Shown: positions 16,680 to 25,573, numbered from the stretch's first letter. The stretch is DNA of 40,101 nucleotides from Caldifarciminota bacterium (GCA_023129325.1 JAGMCI010000016.1:1-40101), one strand, 5' to 3'. Notes: generated by a model not told the origin, from the letters alone. Numbers and translations: made by a program.

Positions 16680-17123
16680 ATGAAAATCATTCTACTTCAA
16701 GATACTGAAAAATTGGGCAAGAGAGGAGATATTGTAGATATAAAGCCAGGCTATGCGAGGAATTATCTTTTACCAAACAAAATTGCCCTTTACTATTCTC
16801 CTTCAAATTTACGAAAATTTGAGGAACAGAAAAAAATAGAAGAAGTAAGAGGAAATAAAAAGAAAAGAGAAGCTTTAGGCTCAAAAGAAATGCTTGAATC
16901 TCTTTCATTAACCTTTCCAGTCCAGGCAGGTGAAGACGGAAAGATATTTGGCGCAGTTACAAATATTAATATAGCAGAACTTCTTACCAAAGAAGGTTGT
17001 GAGATTGACAAGAAAAACATACTCCTTAAAGAACCTATCAAGGAACTTGGTGTTTATTCTGTAAAGGTTTTATTAAATTCAGGAGTTGAAGCAACTATAA
17101 AACTCTGGGTAGTAAGTAAATAA
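16680..17123 (+). CDS. rplI: Large ribosomal subunit protein bL9
   Basis: 147 residues, normal bL9 length. The N-domain reads MKIILLQDTEKLGKRGDIVDIKPGYARNYLLPNKIA; a connecting helix (E-E-Q-K-K-I-E-E) and the C-domain (DGKIFGAVTNINIAELL) follow. The start at 16680, 2 nt after the rpsR stop, gives the family N-terminus; the longer frame from 16593 would run through rpsR. It closes the rpsF-ssb-rpsR-rplI block. Confidence 0.95.
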   Translation: MKIILLQDTEKLGKRGDIVDIKPGYARNYLLPNKIALYYSPSNLRKFEEQKKIEEVRGNKKKREALGSKEMLESLSLTFPVQAGEDGKIFGAVTNINIAELLTKEGCEIDKKNILLKEPIKELGVYSVKVLLNSGVEATIKLWVVSK

Positions 17124-17132
17124 AGAAAATAA

Positions 17133-17603
17133 ATGGTTGAAGCGAAAATATCAGGTTTGGCGTATGATACCATAAGTAATATGCCAGTCATTTTCTTAAA
17201 AGAAGTAGACGGTAAAAGAATACTTCCTATATGGATTGGGCCTAATGAGGCATCTTCAATCGCAATAGCAATTGAACATTTGGATATGGAAAGACCTTTA
17301 ACGCACGATCTTATAAAGAATATTATAAAGGGACTTAATGCCGAGGTGACCAAAGTAGTGGTGAATGAAATCCGAGGTAGCACTTATTATGCCAGAATCT
17401 ATTTAAAGTGCGGCAACTCAATAACAGAAATTGATGCCCGACCAAGCGATTCTATTGCTATAGCTTTAAGGAGCTCAGCACCAATTTATATGTCCGAATC
17501 TGTATTAGAAAATGGAAGCACCTTTACTCTCAAAGAGGGTGAAACTTTAAGGCGTCATTTTGAACAACTTAAATTAGAAGACTTTGGGAAATTCAAACTA
17601 TGA
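17133..17603 (+). CDS. Bifunctional nuclease family protein (DUF151)
   Basis: 156 residues. DUF151/BFN domain: V-I-F-L-K-E-V-D-G-K-R-I-L-P-I-W-I-G, E-A-S-S-I-A-I-A, R-P-L-T-H-D-L, and the late A-R-P-S-D-S-I-A-I-A-L-R signature. Plant and Thermotoga relatives have been described as nucleases, but the role in most bacteria is unknown. The short C-terminal tail (F-E-Q-L-K-L-E-D-F-G-K) looks like a small UVR-like helix. It overlaps clpC by 4 nt (ATGA), indicating coupling. Confidence 0.9.
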   Translation: MVEAKISGLAYDTISNMPVIFLKEVDGKRILPIWIGPNEASSIAIAIEHLDMERPLTHDLIKNIIKGLNAEVTKVVVNEIRGSTYYARIYLKCGNSITEIDARPSDSIAIALRSSAPIYMSESVLENGSTFTLKEGETLRRHFEQLKLEDFGKFKL

Positions 17604-20020
17604 ACCAATTTACAGAAAGAGTCCACAGAGTGTTTGCTATTGCAAAGAGAGAAGCAATCAGACTTGGCAATGACTCAGTTGGAAGCGAGCATCTTCTTAT
17701 CGGAATTATAAAAGAAGGTGGAGGCGTAGGTAAGATGATTCTTATGAATTTGGATATTGAAACAAATGAACTCCTTAAAGTAATTTATGAATCGTGTAGA
17801 AAAAGCGGTGGAACTGGTTTGCTTGGTGAAATTCCACTTAATAACGAGACAAAAAAGATACTCTCTTATGCAGAAGAAGAAGCTCAACAACTGAATCATG
17901 GATATATTGGCACTGAACACATTCTTCTGGGAATTTTAAGGGCTGAAGCGAGCCTTGCTTCTCAAATTCTCTTTAGTTTTGGGTTAGAGATAGATAAAGT
18001 CAGGGATGAGATTCTTGCCATTCTTTCCGGAGGCGAAAAACCAAAACTTAAGTCTCACAAATCAAAAACTCCAACTCTTGACCACTTTTCGCGCGACATT
18101 ACTCGCATGGCAAGTGAAGGAAAGCTTGACCCAATAATAGGAAGAAAAAAAGAAATAGGTCGTATAATCCAAACCTTATGCCGCAGAAAGAAAAATAATC
18201 CTGTTTTAATAGGAGAACCAGGTGTTGGAAAAACAGCTATAGTTGAAGGATTAGCTCAATGTGTTATGAATAGAGAAGTCCCTGATTTACTTAAAGAATC
18301 AAGGATTCTTGCCCTTGATTTAGCAGCTCTTGTTGCAGGAACTAAATATAGGGGACAATTTGAAGAAAGATTAAAGACTGTAATTAGAGAAATAACAAGG
18401 GTCCCAAATATAATACTTTTCATAGACGAACTTCATACTCTTGTGGGAGCCGGTGCGGCTGAAGGTGCTATTGATGCTTCAAATATGTTAAAACCTGCCT
18501 TAGCAAGAGGTGAAATTCATTGCATTGGAGCCACTACTTTAAATGAATACAGAAAGTATATAGAAAAAGATGGCTCCCTTGAACGAAGATTTCAATCCAT
18601 TCATATTGACCCACCAAGTGTCAAGGAAACGATACAAATCCTGCGTGGTCTAAAATCAAAATATGAAGCACATCACAGCGTGTTATATGAAGATACTGCC
18701 CTTATAGCATCAGCAACACTTTCTGATAGATATATCTCAGACAAATATCTTCCTGACAAAGCAATAGATATAATAGATGAGGCAGGAAGCAGAGTTAAAT
18801 TAAAAAAACTTCCCAAAGCCCCCCCCCAGCTTAACATTTTAGAAGAAAAACTTATACACATTAAAGATTTAAAAAAAGATGCTGTAAACAATCAAAAATT
18901 TGAGGAGGCCGCACGGCTAAAGGATGAACAACACTATCTTGAACTACAGATTCAATCCTTTAAAAAAGAGAAGAAAATTGGGAGAGTTCGGGAAGACGAT
19001 ATAAGGCAAGTCATTTCCTTATGGACAGGTATTCCTCTTCTCAAACTTAAACAAGAAGAACAAGAAAAACTTCTCAAGACAGAAGCTACACTCAAGGGCA
19101 AAGTAGTAGGACAAGATGAAGCAATTCACGCACTTGCCAGAGCTATAAGAAGGTCAAGAACAGGACTCAAGGATTTAAGACGTCCTATTGGCAGTTTTAT
19201 ATTCTTAGGACCCACAGGGGTCGGGAAAACTTATCTTGCAAAAAAACTGGCAGAATTCCTGTTTGATTCAGAGAATGCTCTTATAAGATTTGATATGAGC
19301 GAGTATATGGAAAAATTCAATACCTCGCGCTTAATAGGTGCACCCCCTGGATATGTAGGTTACGAAGAAGGCGGACAACTTACTGAGCGTATCAGAAGAA
19401 AACCTTACTCGGTTGTCCTTTTTGACGAGATTGAAAAAGCTCATCCTGATGTATTCAATCTTTTGTTACAAATCCTGGATGAAGGTATCTTGACAGATTC
19501 TCTTGGAAGGAAAGTAAATTTCAAAAATACTGTTCTCATAATGACATCTAATATTGGAACAAAGGGTCTTAAGGGTGCAAAAATTGGCTTTGAGAGCAAA
19601 GAAGAGATTGCTGATTATAGCTCAATGAAAAAAAGGCTTATGGAGGAAGTGAAAAAAGTCTTTAGACCCGAGTTCCTAAATCGGATTGATGAAGTTCTTG
19701 TATTCAGAGCTCTTGGAAAACCCGAGATGAAAAAAATAGTTGAGCTCCTATTATCAGAACTTCAGGAGCGTATAAGAGAAAGAGGTATAAATCTCTCTGT
19801 AGATGAGAATGCCAAGGAACTTCTAATAGAAGAGGGATTTGACCCTAATTTTGGAGCTCGTCCTTTAAAAAGAGCTATGGAGAAACTTATTGAAGACCCA
19901 TTATCTGATAAAATCCTTGAAATAGGATTTAAAAAGGGAACCCGATTAAGGGCAATAAGAGAAAAGGATAATATAGACTTCATCATAGAATCTTTCCATG
20001 GCGTTCTTGTGAAAAAATAG
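17600..20020 (+). CDS. clpC: ATP-dependent Clp protease ATP-binding subunit ClpC
   Basis: 806 residues, Hsp100 unfoldase that feeds ClpP. Double Clp N repeat (about 1-145: GSEHLLIGIIKEG, then GTEHILLGILR), first AAA+ with Walker A at Gly205 (GEPGVGKTA) and Walker B LFIDELHTL, a UVR-like coiled middle segment near residue 430 (KFEEAARLKDEQ), and second AAA+ with Walker A at Gly537 (GPTGVGKT) and DEIEKAHPDVF. These mark ClpC rather than ClpB or ClpA. A run of nine C (18819-18827) encoding A-P-P lies between the two ATPase modules in otherwise AT-rich DNA. clpP is not in the window. Confidence 0.95.
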   Translation: MNQFTERVHRVFAIAKREAIRLGNDSVGSEHLLIGIIKEGGGVGKMILMNLDIETNELLKVIYESCRKSGGTGLLGEIPLNNETKKILSYAEEEAQQLNHGYIGTEHILLGILRAEASLASQILFSFGLEIDKVRDEILAILSGGEKPKLKSHKSKTPTLDHFSRDITRMASEGKLDPIIGRKKEIGRIIQTLCRRKKNNPVLIGEPGVGKTAIVEGLAQCVMNREVPDLLKESRILALDLAALVAGTKYRGQFEERLKTVIREITRVPNIILFIDELHTLVGAGAAEGAIDASNMLKPALARGEIHCIGATTLNEYRKYIEKDGSLERRFQSIHIDPPSVKETIQILRGLKSKYEAHHSVLYEDTALIASATLSDRYISDKYLPDKAIDIIDEAGSRVKLKKLPKAPPQLNILEEKLIHIKDLKKDAVNNQKFEEAARLKDEQHYLELQIQSFKKEKKIGRVREDDIRQVISLWTGIPLLKLKQEEQEKLLKTEATLKGKVVGQDEAIHALARAIRRSRTGLKDLRRPIGSFIFLGPTGVGKTYLAKKLAEFLFDSENALIRFDMSEYMEKFNTSRLIGAPPGYVGYEEGGQLTERIRRKPYSVVLFDEIEKAHPDVFNLLLQILDEGILTDSLGRKVNFKNTVLIMTSNIGTKGLKGAKIGFESKEEIADYSSMKKRLMEEVKKVFRPEFLNRIDEVLVFRALGKPEMKKIVELLLSELQERIRERGINLSVDENAKELLIEEGFDPNFGARPLKRAMEKLIEDPLSDKILEIGFKKGTRLRAIREKDNIDFIIESFHGVLVKK

Positions 20021-20028
20021 GAGAAAAG

Positions 20029-20379
20029 ATGACAAAAACAAAACAAGAACTAACTGAGCTGTTTAAACTCCTCAATGTTGGACAAAGAAAAAAGATAACA
20101 AAGACAAAACAAGAACTTGTAAGAGAAGTTGCTAAAAACACTGGATTTACACAAAGGGAAACATCCATTATTATAAATTCATTCTTAGACGCAGTCTCAG
20201 AAACTCTATCTTCTAATAACAGGATTGAGCTTCGTAGATTTGGAGTTTTTGCTACCAAACGCAGGAACTCAAAACAGGCAAGAAATCCTAAAACGGGTGA
20301 AATAATAAATTTGCCACAAAGGACTGTCCCGGTATTTAAAGCATCTAAAATTTTGAAAGAGAAAGTAAAACGAAAATAA
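20029..20379 (+). CDS. HU/IHF family DNA-binding protein with duplicated N-terminus
   Basis: 116 residues, about 22 longer than usual HU. The HU core starts at residue 23 (TKTKQELVREVAKNTGFTQ) and includes the DNA-binding arm (RFGVFATKRRNSKQARNPKTG) and VPVFKASKILKEKV. The first 22 residues begin TKTKQELTELF and are an in-frame 66-nt duplication of the gene start: at the position of ATG in copy one (20029) copy two has ATA (20095). AGGAG precedes the first ATG, so translation probably starts there and yields an extended protein. HU compacts DNA as a dimer; which HU/IHF subgroup is not decided. Confidence 0.9.
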   Translation: MTKTKQELTELFKLLNVGQRKKITKTKQELVREVAKNTGFTQRETSIIINSFLDAVSETLSSNNRIELRRFGVFATKRRNSKQARNPKTGEIINLPQRTVPVFKASKILKEKVKRK

Positions 20380-20380
20380 A

Positions 20381-20485
20381 ATGCCCTGCGGAAGAAAAAG
20401 AAAGCATAAAAAAATAGTCACCCATAGACGCAAGAAAAGAAGAAAAGCAGATAGACATAAAAAGAAGTTCAAAGTCGGTCACTAA
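20381..20485 (+). CDS. AURKAIP1/COX24 domain small basic protein
   Basis: A 34-residue gene, 1 nt after the HU stop. It begins MPCGRKRKHKK and continues I-V-T-H-R-R-K-K-R-R-K-A-D-R-H-K-K-K. This matches the very short COX24-domain (mS38-like) proteins found in Bacteroidota and relatives, whose mitochondrial counterpart sits in the small ribosomal subunit. More than half of the residues are Lys, Arg or His. A ribosomal role is inferred from the mitochondrial homologue and composition. The start and stop fit the family exactly. Confidence 0.85.
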   Translation: MPCGRKRKHKKIVTHRRKKRRKADRHKKKFKVGH

Positions 20486-20728
20486 AAGCCGGGTCTATAA
20501 TTACTGCACTATCTATTAGATAATGTTGGTAATACGCTGCTGAGCTTAAAAATCCCAAAAACATTAGCACACAGATTCTCATAGATATAATTAAGTAAAA
20601 TCTTTTAAAATCAGTGTAATCTGTGGCTATTTTTGATTCGACACTTAGATTTTTAAATTTCCTTGCACTTTAAAAGATTTGGAGTATATATAATTTAGGT
20701 TTCAGCTCTTTCTTGATTGAATATAATT
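20486..20728. other. Spacer with dispersed repeats and a possible promoter
   Basis: No gene is seen. It holds cacacagattctcat (about 20569) and tcagtgtaatctgtggct (20611-20628), members of the CACAGA-type repeat. A possible promoter for the next gene is TTGCAC (20663-20668) with TATATA (20687-20692), 18-nt spacing. No clear terminator hairpin with a T run is visible. Confidence 0.5.
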
Positions 20729-21187
20729 ATGTCTGCTGAAATAAAATTTGAAGTTGATTTTATGCTTGGGAAATTAGCAACTGCTTTGAGGATGTTGGGA
20801 TTTAATACCAAGTATGTAAAATATAAAAAAAGTGAAGCCATTCTCTCTGATAGCTTAAAAGAAAATAGGATACTTCTTACGAGAGCTCATAATCTTCCTG
20901 AAAATCCTAATATATTTATAATAGAAAGTGAAAACCTGGACCAACAATTAAAAGAGGTGGATTCCAAATTCAAGATTAAATCCAAACTAAAACCATTTAC
21001 GAGATGTTTAATTTGTAATACCTCTTTAGAAGTCATTCCAAAATCTAAGGTTAAAGGCAAAGTGCCTTTTTATGTTTATCAGACACATCAAGAATTTGCT
21101 TATTGTAAAGAATGTCACAAATTTTACTGGAAAGGCACTCATTACCAGGCAATGCTCGAAAAAATAAGAAAACTAAATAACTCTTAA
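20729..21187 (+). CDS. Mut7-C RNase domain protein with zinc ribbon
   Basis: 152 residues from the ATG at 20729; an in-frame TTG at 20717 is a less likely start. N-terminal PIN-like part: FEVDFMLGKLATALRMLGFNTKYV, with the acidic residue after the first strand, and ILLTRAHNL. The C-terminal zinc ribbon has C-L-I-C and Y-C-K-E-C pairs and ends K-F-Y-W-K-G-T-H-Y, the hallmark of Mut7-C proteins (COG1656). These are predicted RNases. The 3' end overlaps the convergent membrane-protein gene by 15 nt, so both stop codons lie in shared DNA. Confidence 0.85.
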   Translation: MSAEIKFEVDFMLGKLATALRMLGFNTKYVKYKKSEAILSDSLKENRILLTRAHNLPENPNIFIIESENLDQQLKEVDSKFKIKSKLKPFTRCLICNTSLEVIPKSKVKGKVPFYVYQTHQEFAYCKECHKFYWKGTHYQAMLEKIRKLNNS

Positions 21188-21772
21188 GATAAGTTCCATT
21201 ATGACGCCCGATATTATGGGGATAGATAAATTATCATCCACTCTCCAGGGTAGAAGCTCAACTATACAAGCTACTACTGCACCTATAAGTCCAACCCAAA
21301 ATATCATATCTTGAACTAACCAGGCAATTATTACACTTACAAGGAAGAAAGCAATTCCGCCTTCAAGAGTCTTTTTGCCAAATATTTTAATCTTTCCTAT
21401 TGTATTTCCCACTGAGTAGGAAATTGTGTCTCCAAATGTTAAAAACAAAAGTGCTGTTATAACAACTTGTTTTTGAAAAAATATACCACAAATGAAAGAA
21501 CTGAGAATAAATATAGTCGCACTTGTTAAACTTTTTGATTCATTATTCCAGAGGAGTTTGCCAAAAATGCGATAAAATAAATTCTTAAATTTAGGATTCT
21601 TAAATCTCGCTACTTCAATTATAATAGCAGTCAGAGCAAGAGAACTGACAAAAATAATAAATTGCTGGCGTGAAAATATATAATAAGAAAGTGGAATCAA
21701 TGCCGCCCCAAGATGTATCCCTTTCCTTGCTAAAATATATTTATTTATATTGGAGTTCATATAAATTTGCAT
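21173..21772 (-). CDS. CTP-transferase-family integral membrane protein (dolichol kinase/phytol kinase-like)
   Basis: 199 residues from ATG 21772, which has AGGG 5 nt upstream; ATGs at 21802 and 21760 are alternatives. Several hydrophobic segments are visible. The family signature is the region GDTISYSVGNTIGKIKIFGKKTLEGG and the late E-L-L-P-W-R-V-D-D-N-L-S-I-P, as in COG0170 (SEC59/DGK1/VTE5). It probably phosphorylates or activates a polyprenol or diacylglycerol using CTP; the substrate is not clear. The 5' end overlaps the ABC exporter gene, so it is probably the last gene of that minus-strand operon. Confidence 0.82.
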   Translation of the reverse strand: MQIYMNSNINKYILARKGIHLGAALIPLSYYIFSRQQFIIFVSSLALTAIIIEVARFKNPKFKNLFYRIFGKLLWNNESKSLTSATIFILSSFICGIFFQKQVVITALLFLTFGDTISYSVGNTIGKIKIFGKKTLEGGIAFFLVSVIIAWLVQDMIFWVGLIGAVVACIVELLPWRVDDNLSIPIISGVIMELILRVI

Positions 21773-23816
21773 AGAAGCCCTGATTTGACATAAGTTCTTC
21801 ATGCGTTCCTTGTTCGATTATTCTTCCTTTATGTAAAACTATTATACGATTAACATTTTTTATTGTTGATAATCGATGAGCTATTACAATTGAAGTCCTA
21901 CTACGCAAGAGTTTAGTAATAGCATCTCTAATCAAGCTCTCTGTTTCTGGGTCAACTTCTTTTGTCGCCTCATCAAGGATTAAGATTTTTGGATTGAATG
22001 CTAATGCCCTTGCAAATGATAGGAGTTGACATTCACCACTTGATAAAATGGCTCCTCTCTCCTTAACATCTTGCTTGTAGCCTTGAGGTAATCGCTCAAT
22101 AAATTGATGTGCATTAACTATCTTAGCCGCCTTTCTTATACTTTCCTCAGACATTTGGTCATTTGTCAGCTTTATATTATCTCTAATACTGCCACTAAAG
22201 ATAAAACTATCCTGTGATACTACTGCAAGATTTGACCTTAAAAATGAGTTATCGAGATTACGAATGTCTACTCCATCAATTAAAATTTCTCCTTTTTGGG
22301 GCTCGTAGAACTTCGTTAGTAAGTTAATGAGTGAAGTTTTGCCTGCGCCCGTTTCGCCAACAATAGCTACACTTTCTCCCTTCTTTATTTGAAAGCTTAC
22401 ATCTTTAATCACAGGCTCCTCGTCGTAAGAAAACCATACTTTTCTAAATTCTATCTCTCCTTTTAATTCCTTTAAAGTTTTAGGGGACCTAATTTTTTCA
22501 GCCTGAGTCCGCCTCAGGCGGAGATGAGCCTTCCCGCTTCGCCGAAGCTTCAGCGAGGCGAGTGGCTCAGGTTCGAATCCTGTCTTATCCAGAAGCCCAA
22601 ATATCTTTTCACAGGCAGCTAAAGAAGACTGCATAATATTAAATCTCTCCGAAATCTCTCTAATTGGATTAAAGAACATTTCTAAATAAGTTAAAAATGC
22701 AACCAGAACTCCAAGGCTCAAAGTAGCTTGAATTACCTCTCCCCCACCCCACCAGATTATAAGTGCTATGCCACAGGAGAGTAAAAGTTCTATCAATGGT
22801 CTAAATACACCATACACTATAATTTGCTGCATGTTTGCTTCATAATACTTATGATTTATACCCTCAAATCTTTGATAATTTTCTCTTTCCCGATTAAATA
22901 ACTTTACTATTTTTATACCAGTAAGATTCTCATTTAAGTTAGTATTTATTCTTGCTAACCGAGTTCTTACTATTCTATAAACTTTCCTCACTTTAATACG
23001 AAATAGATTTGTCATAAAAACAAGTGGAGGTATTATAACAAAGGTAATAAGTGATAATCTAATGTTTAAACGAAGCATAACAATCACCACACCGATAAGC
23101 ATAAAGACATTGGTAAATATTGACACTACCACTTCTGTAAAAAATTGGTTTAAAGCCTGCCCATCGTTTGTCAATCTTGTCACGAGTCTTCCAACAGGAT
23201 TGTGGTCAAAAAATGAAATAGTCAGACGTTCAAGATGTGAAAATGTCTTAACCCTTATATCCCGGATAACAACTTGTCCGATATACTCCATTAAATAAAT
23301 CATAGCAAAATTTAGACCTAATATTATAATAAGTAAAATGAGATATAAAAATGCAATTCTCTTTATTCCTTCTAAGTCCGATTTACGTAGGCTTAAGAGC
23401 TCACGTTTGTTTATCTTATGCAATTCATTGTAAGGAATCAATCTGAGTGTTTTCTTTTGAAGGTAAAATCTTTCTTTTGAAATATATGTCAGTTTCTTAG
23501 AGTCAATTTTTTTAATATCAGCTGAGTGCAAGAGCCATGTGTTCTCATTTAGTTTCAAGAGCGGTTTTCCAATTATTTTTTCCATCTCAGATACCTGCGC
23601 AGGAGAAGGTGGTGTAAACTTATAATAAACAGGTATAATATATTCATCAATTGCTATCTTAGTGAGATATGGAAGAGTGAGTTGCAACCCTATACCAATT
23701 AATGAAAGAAGTGCTGCTCCTATAATAAGCAATTTATAAGGTTTTAAATAAGTTATAAGTCTCCGAAGAAGCCTTATATCATAAACCTTTTTAACAATTT
23801 TATCCTCTTCTACCAT
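21741..23816 (-). CDS. ABC exporter half-transporter (consensus Walker B, altered signature)
   Basis: 691 residues: six-helix permease (with a long extracytoplasmic insertion of about 90 residues between the first two helices) and an ATPase domain. Walker A starts at Gly487 (GETGAGKT). The signature at Leu591 is LSSGE instead of LSGGQ, while Walker B is intact (LILDEATKEVD). With the upstream partner this makes a heterodimeric exporter with one degenerate ATP site, as in TM287/288 or TmrAB. Residues about 416-439, between permease and ATPase, are Arg/Lys/Leu-rich and come from a 70-bp palindromic element. It overlaps the partner gene by 7 nt. Substrate unknown; lipids or drugs are possible. 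Confidence 0.92.
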   Translation of the reverse strand: MVEEDKIVKKVYDIRLLRRLITYLKPYKLLIIGAALLSLIGIGLQLTLPYLTKIAIDEYIIPVYYKFTPPSPAQVSEMEKIIGKPLLKLNENTWLLHSADIKKIDSKKLTYISKERFYLQKKTLRLIPYNELHKINKRELLSLRKSDLEGIKRIAFLYLILLIIILGLNFAMIYLMEYIGQVVIRDIRVKTFSHLERLTISFFDHNPVGRLVTRLTNDGQALNQFFTEVVVSIFTNVFMLIGVVIVMLRLNIRLSLITFVIIPPLVFMTNLFRIKVRKVYRIVRTRLARINTNLNENLTGIKIVKLFNRERENYQRFEGINHKYYEANMQQIIVYGVFRPLIELLLSCGIALIIWWGGGEVIQATLSLGVLVAFLTYLEMFFNPIREISERFNIMQSSLAACEKIFGLLDKTGFEPEPLASLKLRRSGKAHLRLRRTQAEKIRSPKTLKELKGEIEFRKVWFSYDEEPVIKDVSFQIKKGESVAIVGETGAGKTSLINLLTKFYEPQKGEILIDGVDIRNLDNSFLRSNLAVVSQDSFIFSGSIRDNIKLTNDQMSEESIRKAAKIVNAHQFIERLPQGYKQDVKERGAILSSGECQLLSFARALAFNPKILILDEATKEVDPETESLIRDAITKLLRSRTSIVIAHRLSTIKNVNRIIVLHKGRIIEQGTHEELMSNQGFYANLYELQYK
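22502..22571. repeat. 70-bp GC-rich palindromic element inside the ABC exporter gene
   Basis: Outer inverted repeat CCTGAG (22502-22507) / CTCAGG (22566-22571). Inside it are the palindrome TCCGCCTCAGGCGGA and the hairpin CTTCGCCGAAG. The element is far richer in GC than the gene around it and stays in frame. Confidence 0.8.
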
Positions 23817-25564
23817 TTTTCTTCAAGTTCTTGACGCTTAAATAAATTAAAATAAGTTCCCTTATTTGTCAACAGCTCTTTATGTGTCCCTGTTTCCACA
23901 ATTTTACCCTGCTTAAGGACTATAATTTTATCCAGTTCTGCAAGACTTCTAATCCTATGCGATATGATAATAAGTATTCTGTTATCAAATTCTTTACGCA
24001 AATTAGCTAAAATTTCAATTTCCTTTTCCACATCTATAGAGGAGAAAGCGTTATCAAGGATAAGGATTTCTGGATTAATCAAAATAGCTCTTGCTATGGC
24101 AACTCTTTGACATTGTCCTCCTGAAAGTGTAATCCCTCTTTCTCCAACCAGTTCATCAAATTGATTTGGAAATTCCATAATCTCATTATATATACTTGCC
24201 ATTTTAGCCGCTTTATAAATTTCAGAATCAGAAACATCTGGATTCCCAAATGCTATATTAGCCCGAATTGTATCTGAAAACAAAAATGTATCTTGTGGAA
24301 TAAAACCTATACTCTTTCTCAATAAAGCCAATGGAATTCTTTTTATATTTATATTATTCCATCTAATTTCGCCCTGTGTTGGCTCAAAAAGTCTCATAAT
24401 CAGTGAAACAAGTGTACTTTTTCCAGACCCTATCATTCCTGCTATTCCAAGAGTTTCATTTATTTTAACATCTAAATTAATATCTTTCAGGACTTGTGTT
24501 CCACTCCGTGGTGAAGGTCGTGGTGAACCATTATAAGAGAAACTCATATCTACAAATTCAAGAGTTCCTTTAATCTTTTTAATGGATTTATCTCCTTTAT
24601 CCTTTATTTCTGGTGTATTAGACAGGATTTTATTAATTCTCCCCATAGATGTTGCTCCTCTCTGGAGTAAATTAGTCACCCAACCTATTGCTATCATAGG
24701 CCAGATCAGGATTCCAAGATATGCCTGGAAGGCAACAAAATCACCCATTGAAATGGTATTTAAAATCACTTGTGAGCCACCAAGCCATAAAATTATACAC
24801 ACAGAGAGATTAGCAAATAGAAAGATGAGTGGGAAGAATAAGCTCCAAATCTTTACAAGACTCATATTTTTATTTACATATTTCTGGGATGCTTCTTTAA
24901 ATTTTTTAATTGCCCCAGATTCCTGATTATATGCTCTTATTATTCTTATACCTTCAATATTTTCCCTTGCAAGTGCTGTCAAAGAAGAGAAAGAAGCTTG
25001 AACTCTTTCAAATCTATGATGTATCAACCTTGCAAAACGAAGGACAACAAAAGAAAGCAAAGGAAATGGGATAATTGCATAAAGAGTAAGTCGGACATTT
25101 ATAAAAAGCATAAAAACCAGCGCTAAAGTCCCAAGCACTATAATATCTGTCATCCCAATTATTCCCATACCAAGCGACCTTCTCACAGCATCAATATCGT
25201 TTGTTGCATGAGCCATCAAGTCGCCAACTTTATGATTCTTAAAAAATCTCATTCCAAGTATTTGGAGGTGTGAGAAGAGACGATTTCTCAAGCGTTCCTC
25301 AACTCTTCTTGCAGTTCCAGCAATATAGTATCTCCAAGAGAATCTGAAAAAAGCTATCATAGCAGCTAATCCTATAATCCAAAGTGCATAATGAATTAAA
25401 TTACTACGAGCTATACCACCAGCAATTACATCGTCTATTGCATACTTTATGATGCGGGGAATAAATAACTGCAATACATCAACAATCAAAAGAGCAAAAA
25501 ATCCAACTAATATTCTCCATTTATATAGAATTAAATCTTCTTTTAATGCTTTAAAATTTTTCAT
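23810..25564 (-). CDS. ABC exporter half-transporter (catalytic Glu replaced)
   Basis: 584 residues; fused six-helix permease and ATPase. Walker A begins at Gly376 (GMIGSGKS), the signature is a normal LSGGQ, and Walker B ends LILDNAF: Asp504 is followed by Asn505 in place of the catalytic Glu. In the heterodimer this Walker B faces the altered LSSGE of the partner, so both defects fall in the same, non-hydrolysing site. The ATG at 25564 lies 9 nt after a consensus promoter, with no ribosome site, suggesting a leaderless or nearly leaderless message. First gene of a three-gene minus-strand operon. Confidence 0.93.
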   Translation of the reverse strand: MKNFKALKEDLILYKWRILVGFFALLIVDVLQLFIPRIIKYAIDDVIAGGIARSNLIHYALWIIGLAAMIAFFRFSWRYYIAGTARRVEERLRNRLFSHLQILGMRFFKNHKVGDLMAHATNDIDAVRRSLGMGIIGMTDIIVLGTLALVFMLFINVRLTLYAIIPFPLLSFVVLRFARLIHHRFERVQASFSSLTALARENIEGIRIIRAYNQESGAIKKFKEASQKYVNKNMSLVKIWSLFFPLIFLFANLSVCIILWLGGSQVILNTISMGDFVAFQAYLGILIWPMIAIGWVTNLLQRGATSMGRINKILSNTPEIKDKGDKSIKKIKGTLEFVDMSFSYNGSPRPSPRSGTQVLKDINLDVKINETLGIAGMIGSGKSTLVSLIMRLFEPTQGEIRWNNINIKRIPLALLRKSIGFIPQDTFLFSDTIRANIAFGNPDVSDSEIYKAAKMASIYNEIMEFPNQFDELVGERGITLSGGQCQRVAIARAILINPEILILDNAFSSIDVEKEIEILANLRKEFDNRILIIISHRIRSLAELDKIIVLKQGKIVETGTHKELLTNKGTYFNLFKRQELEEKW

Positions 25565-25573
25565 TGTTTTACC

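Noticed and set aside
20722-20727. TATAAT just upstream of the Mut7-C ATG as a leaderless promoter
   Set aside because: It ends 1 nt before the ATG, so transcription would start inside the gene, and no -35 box is correctly placed.
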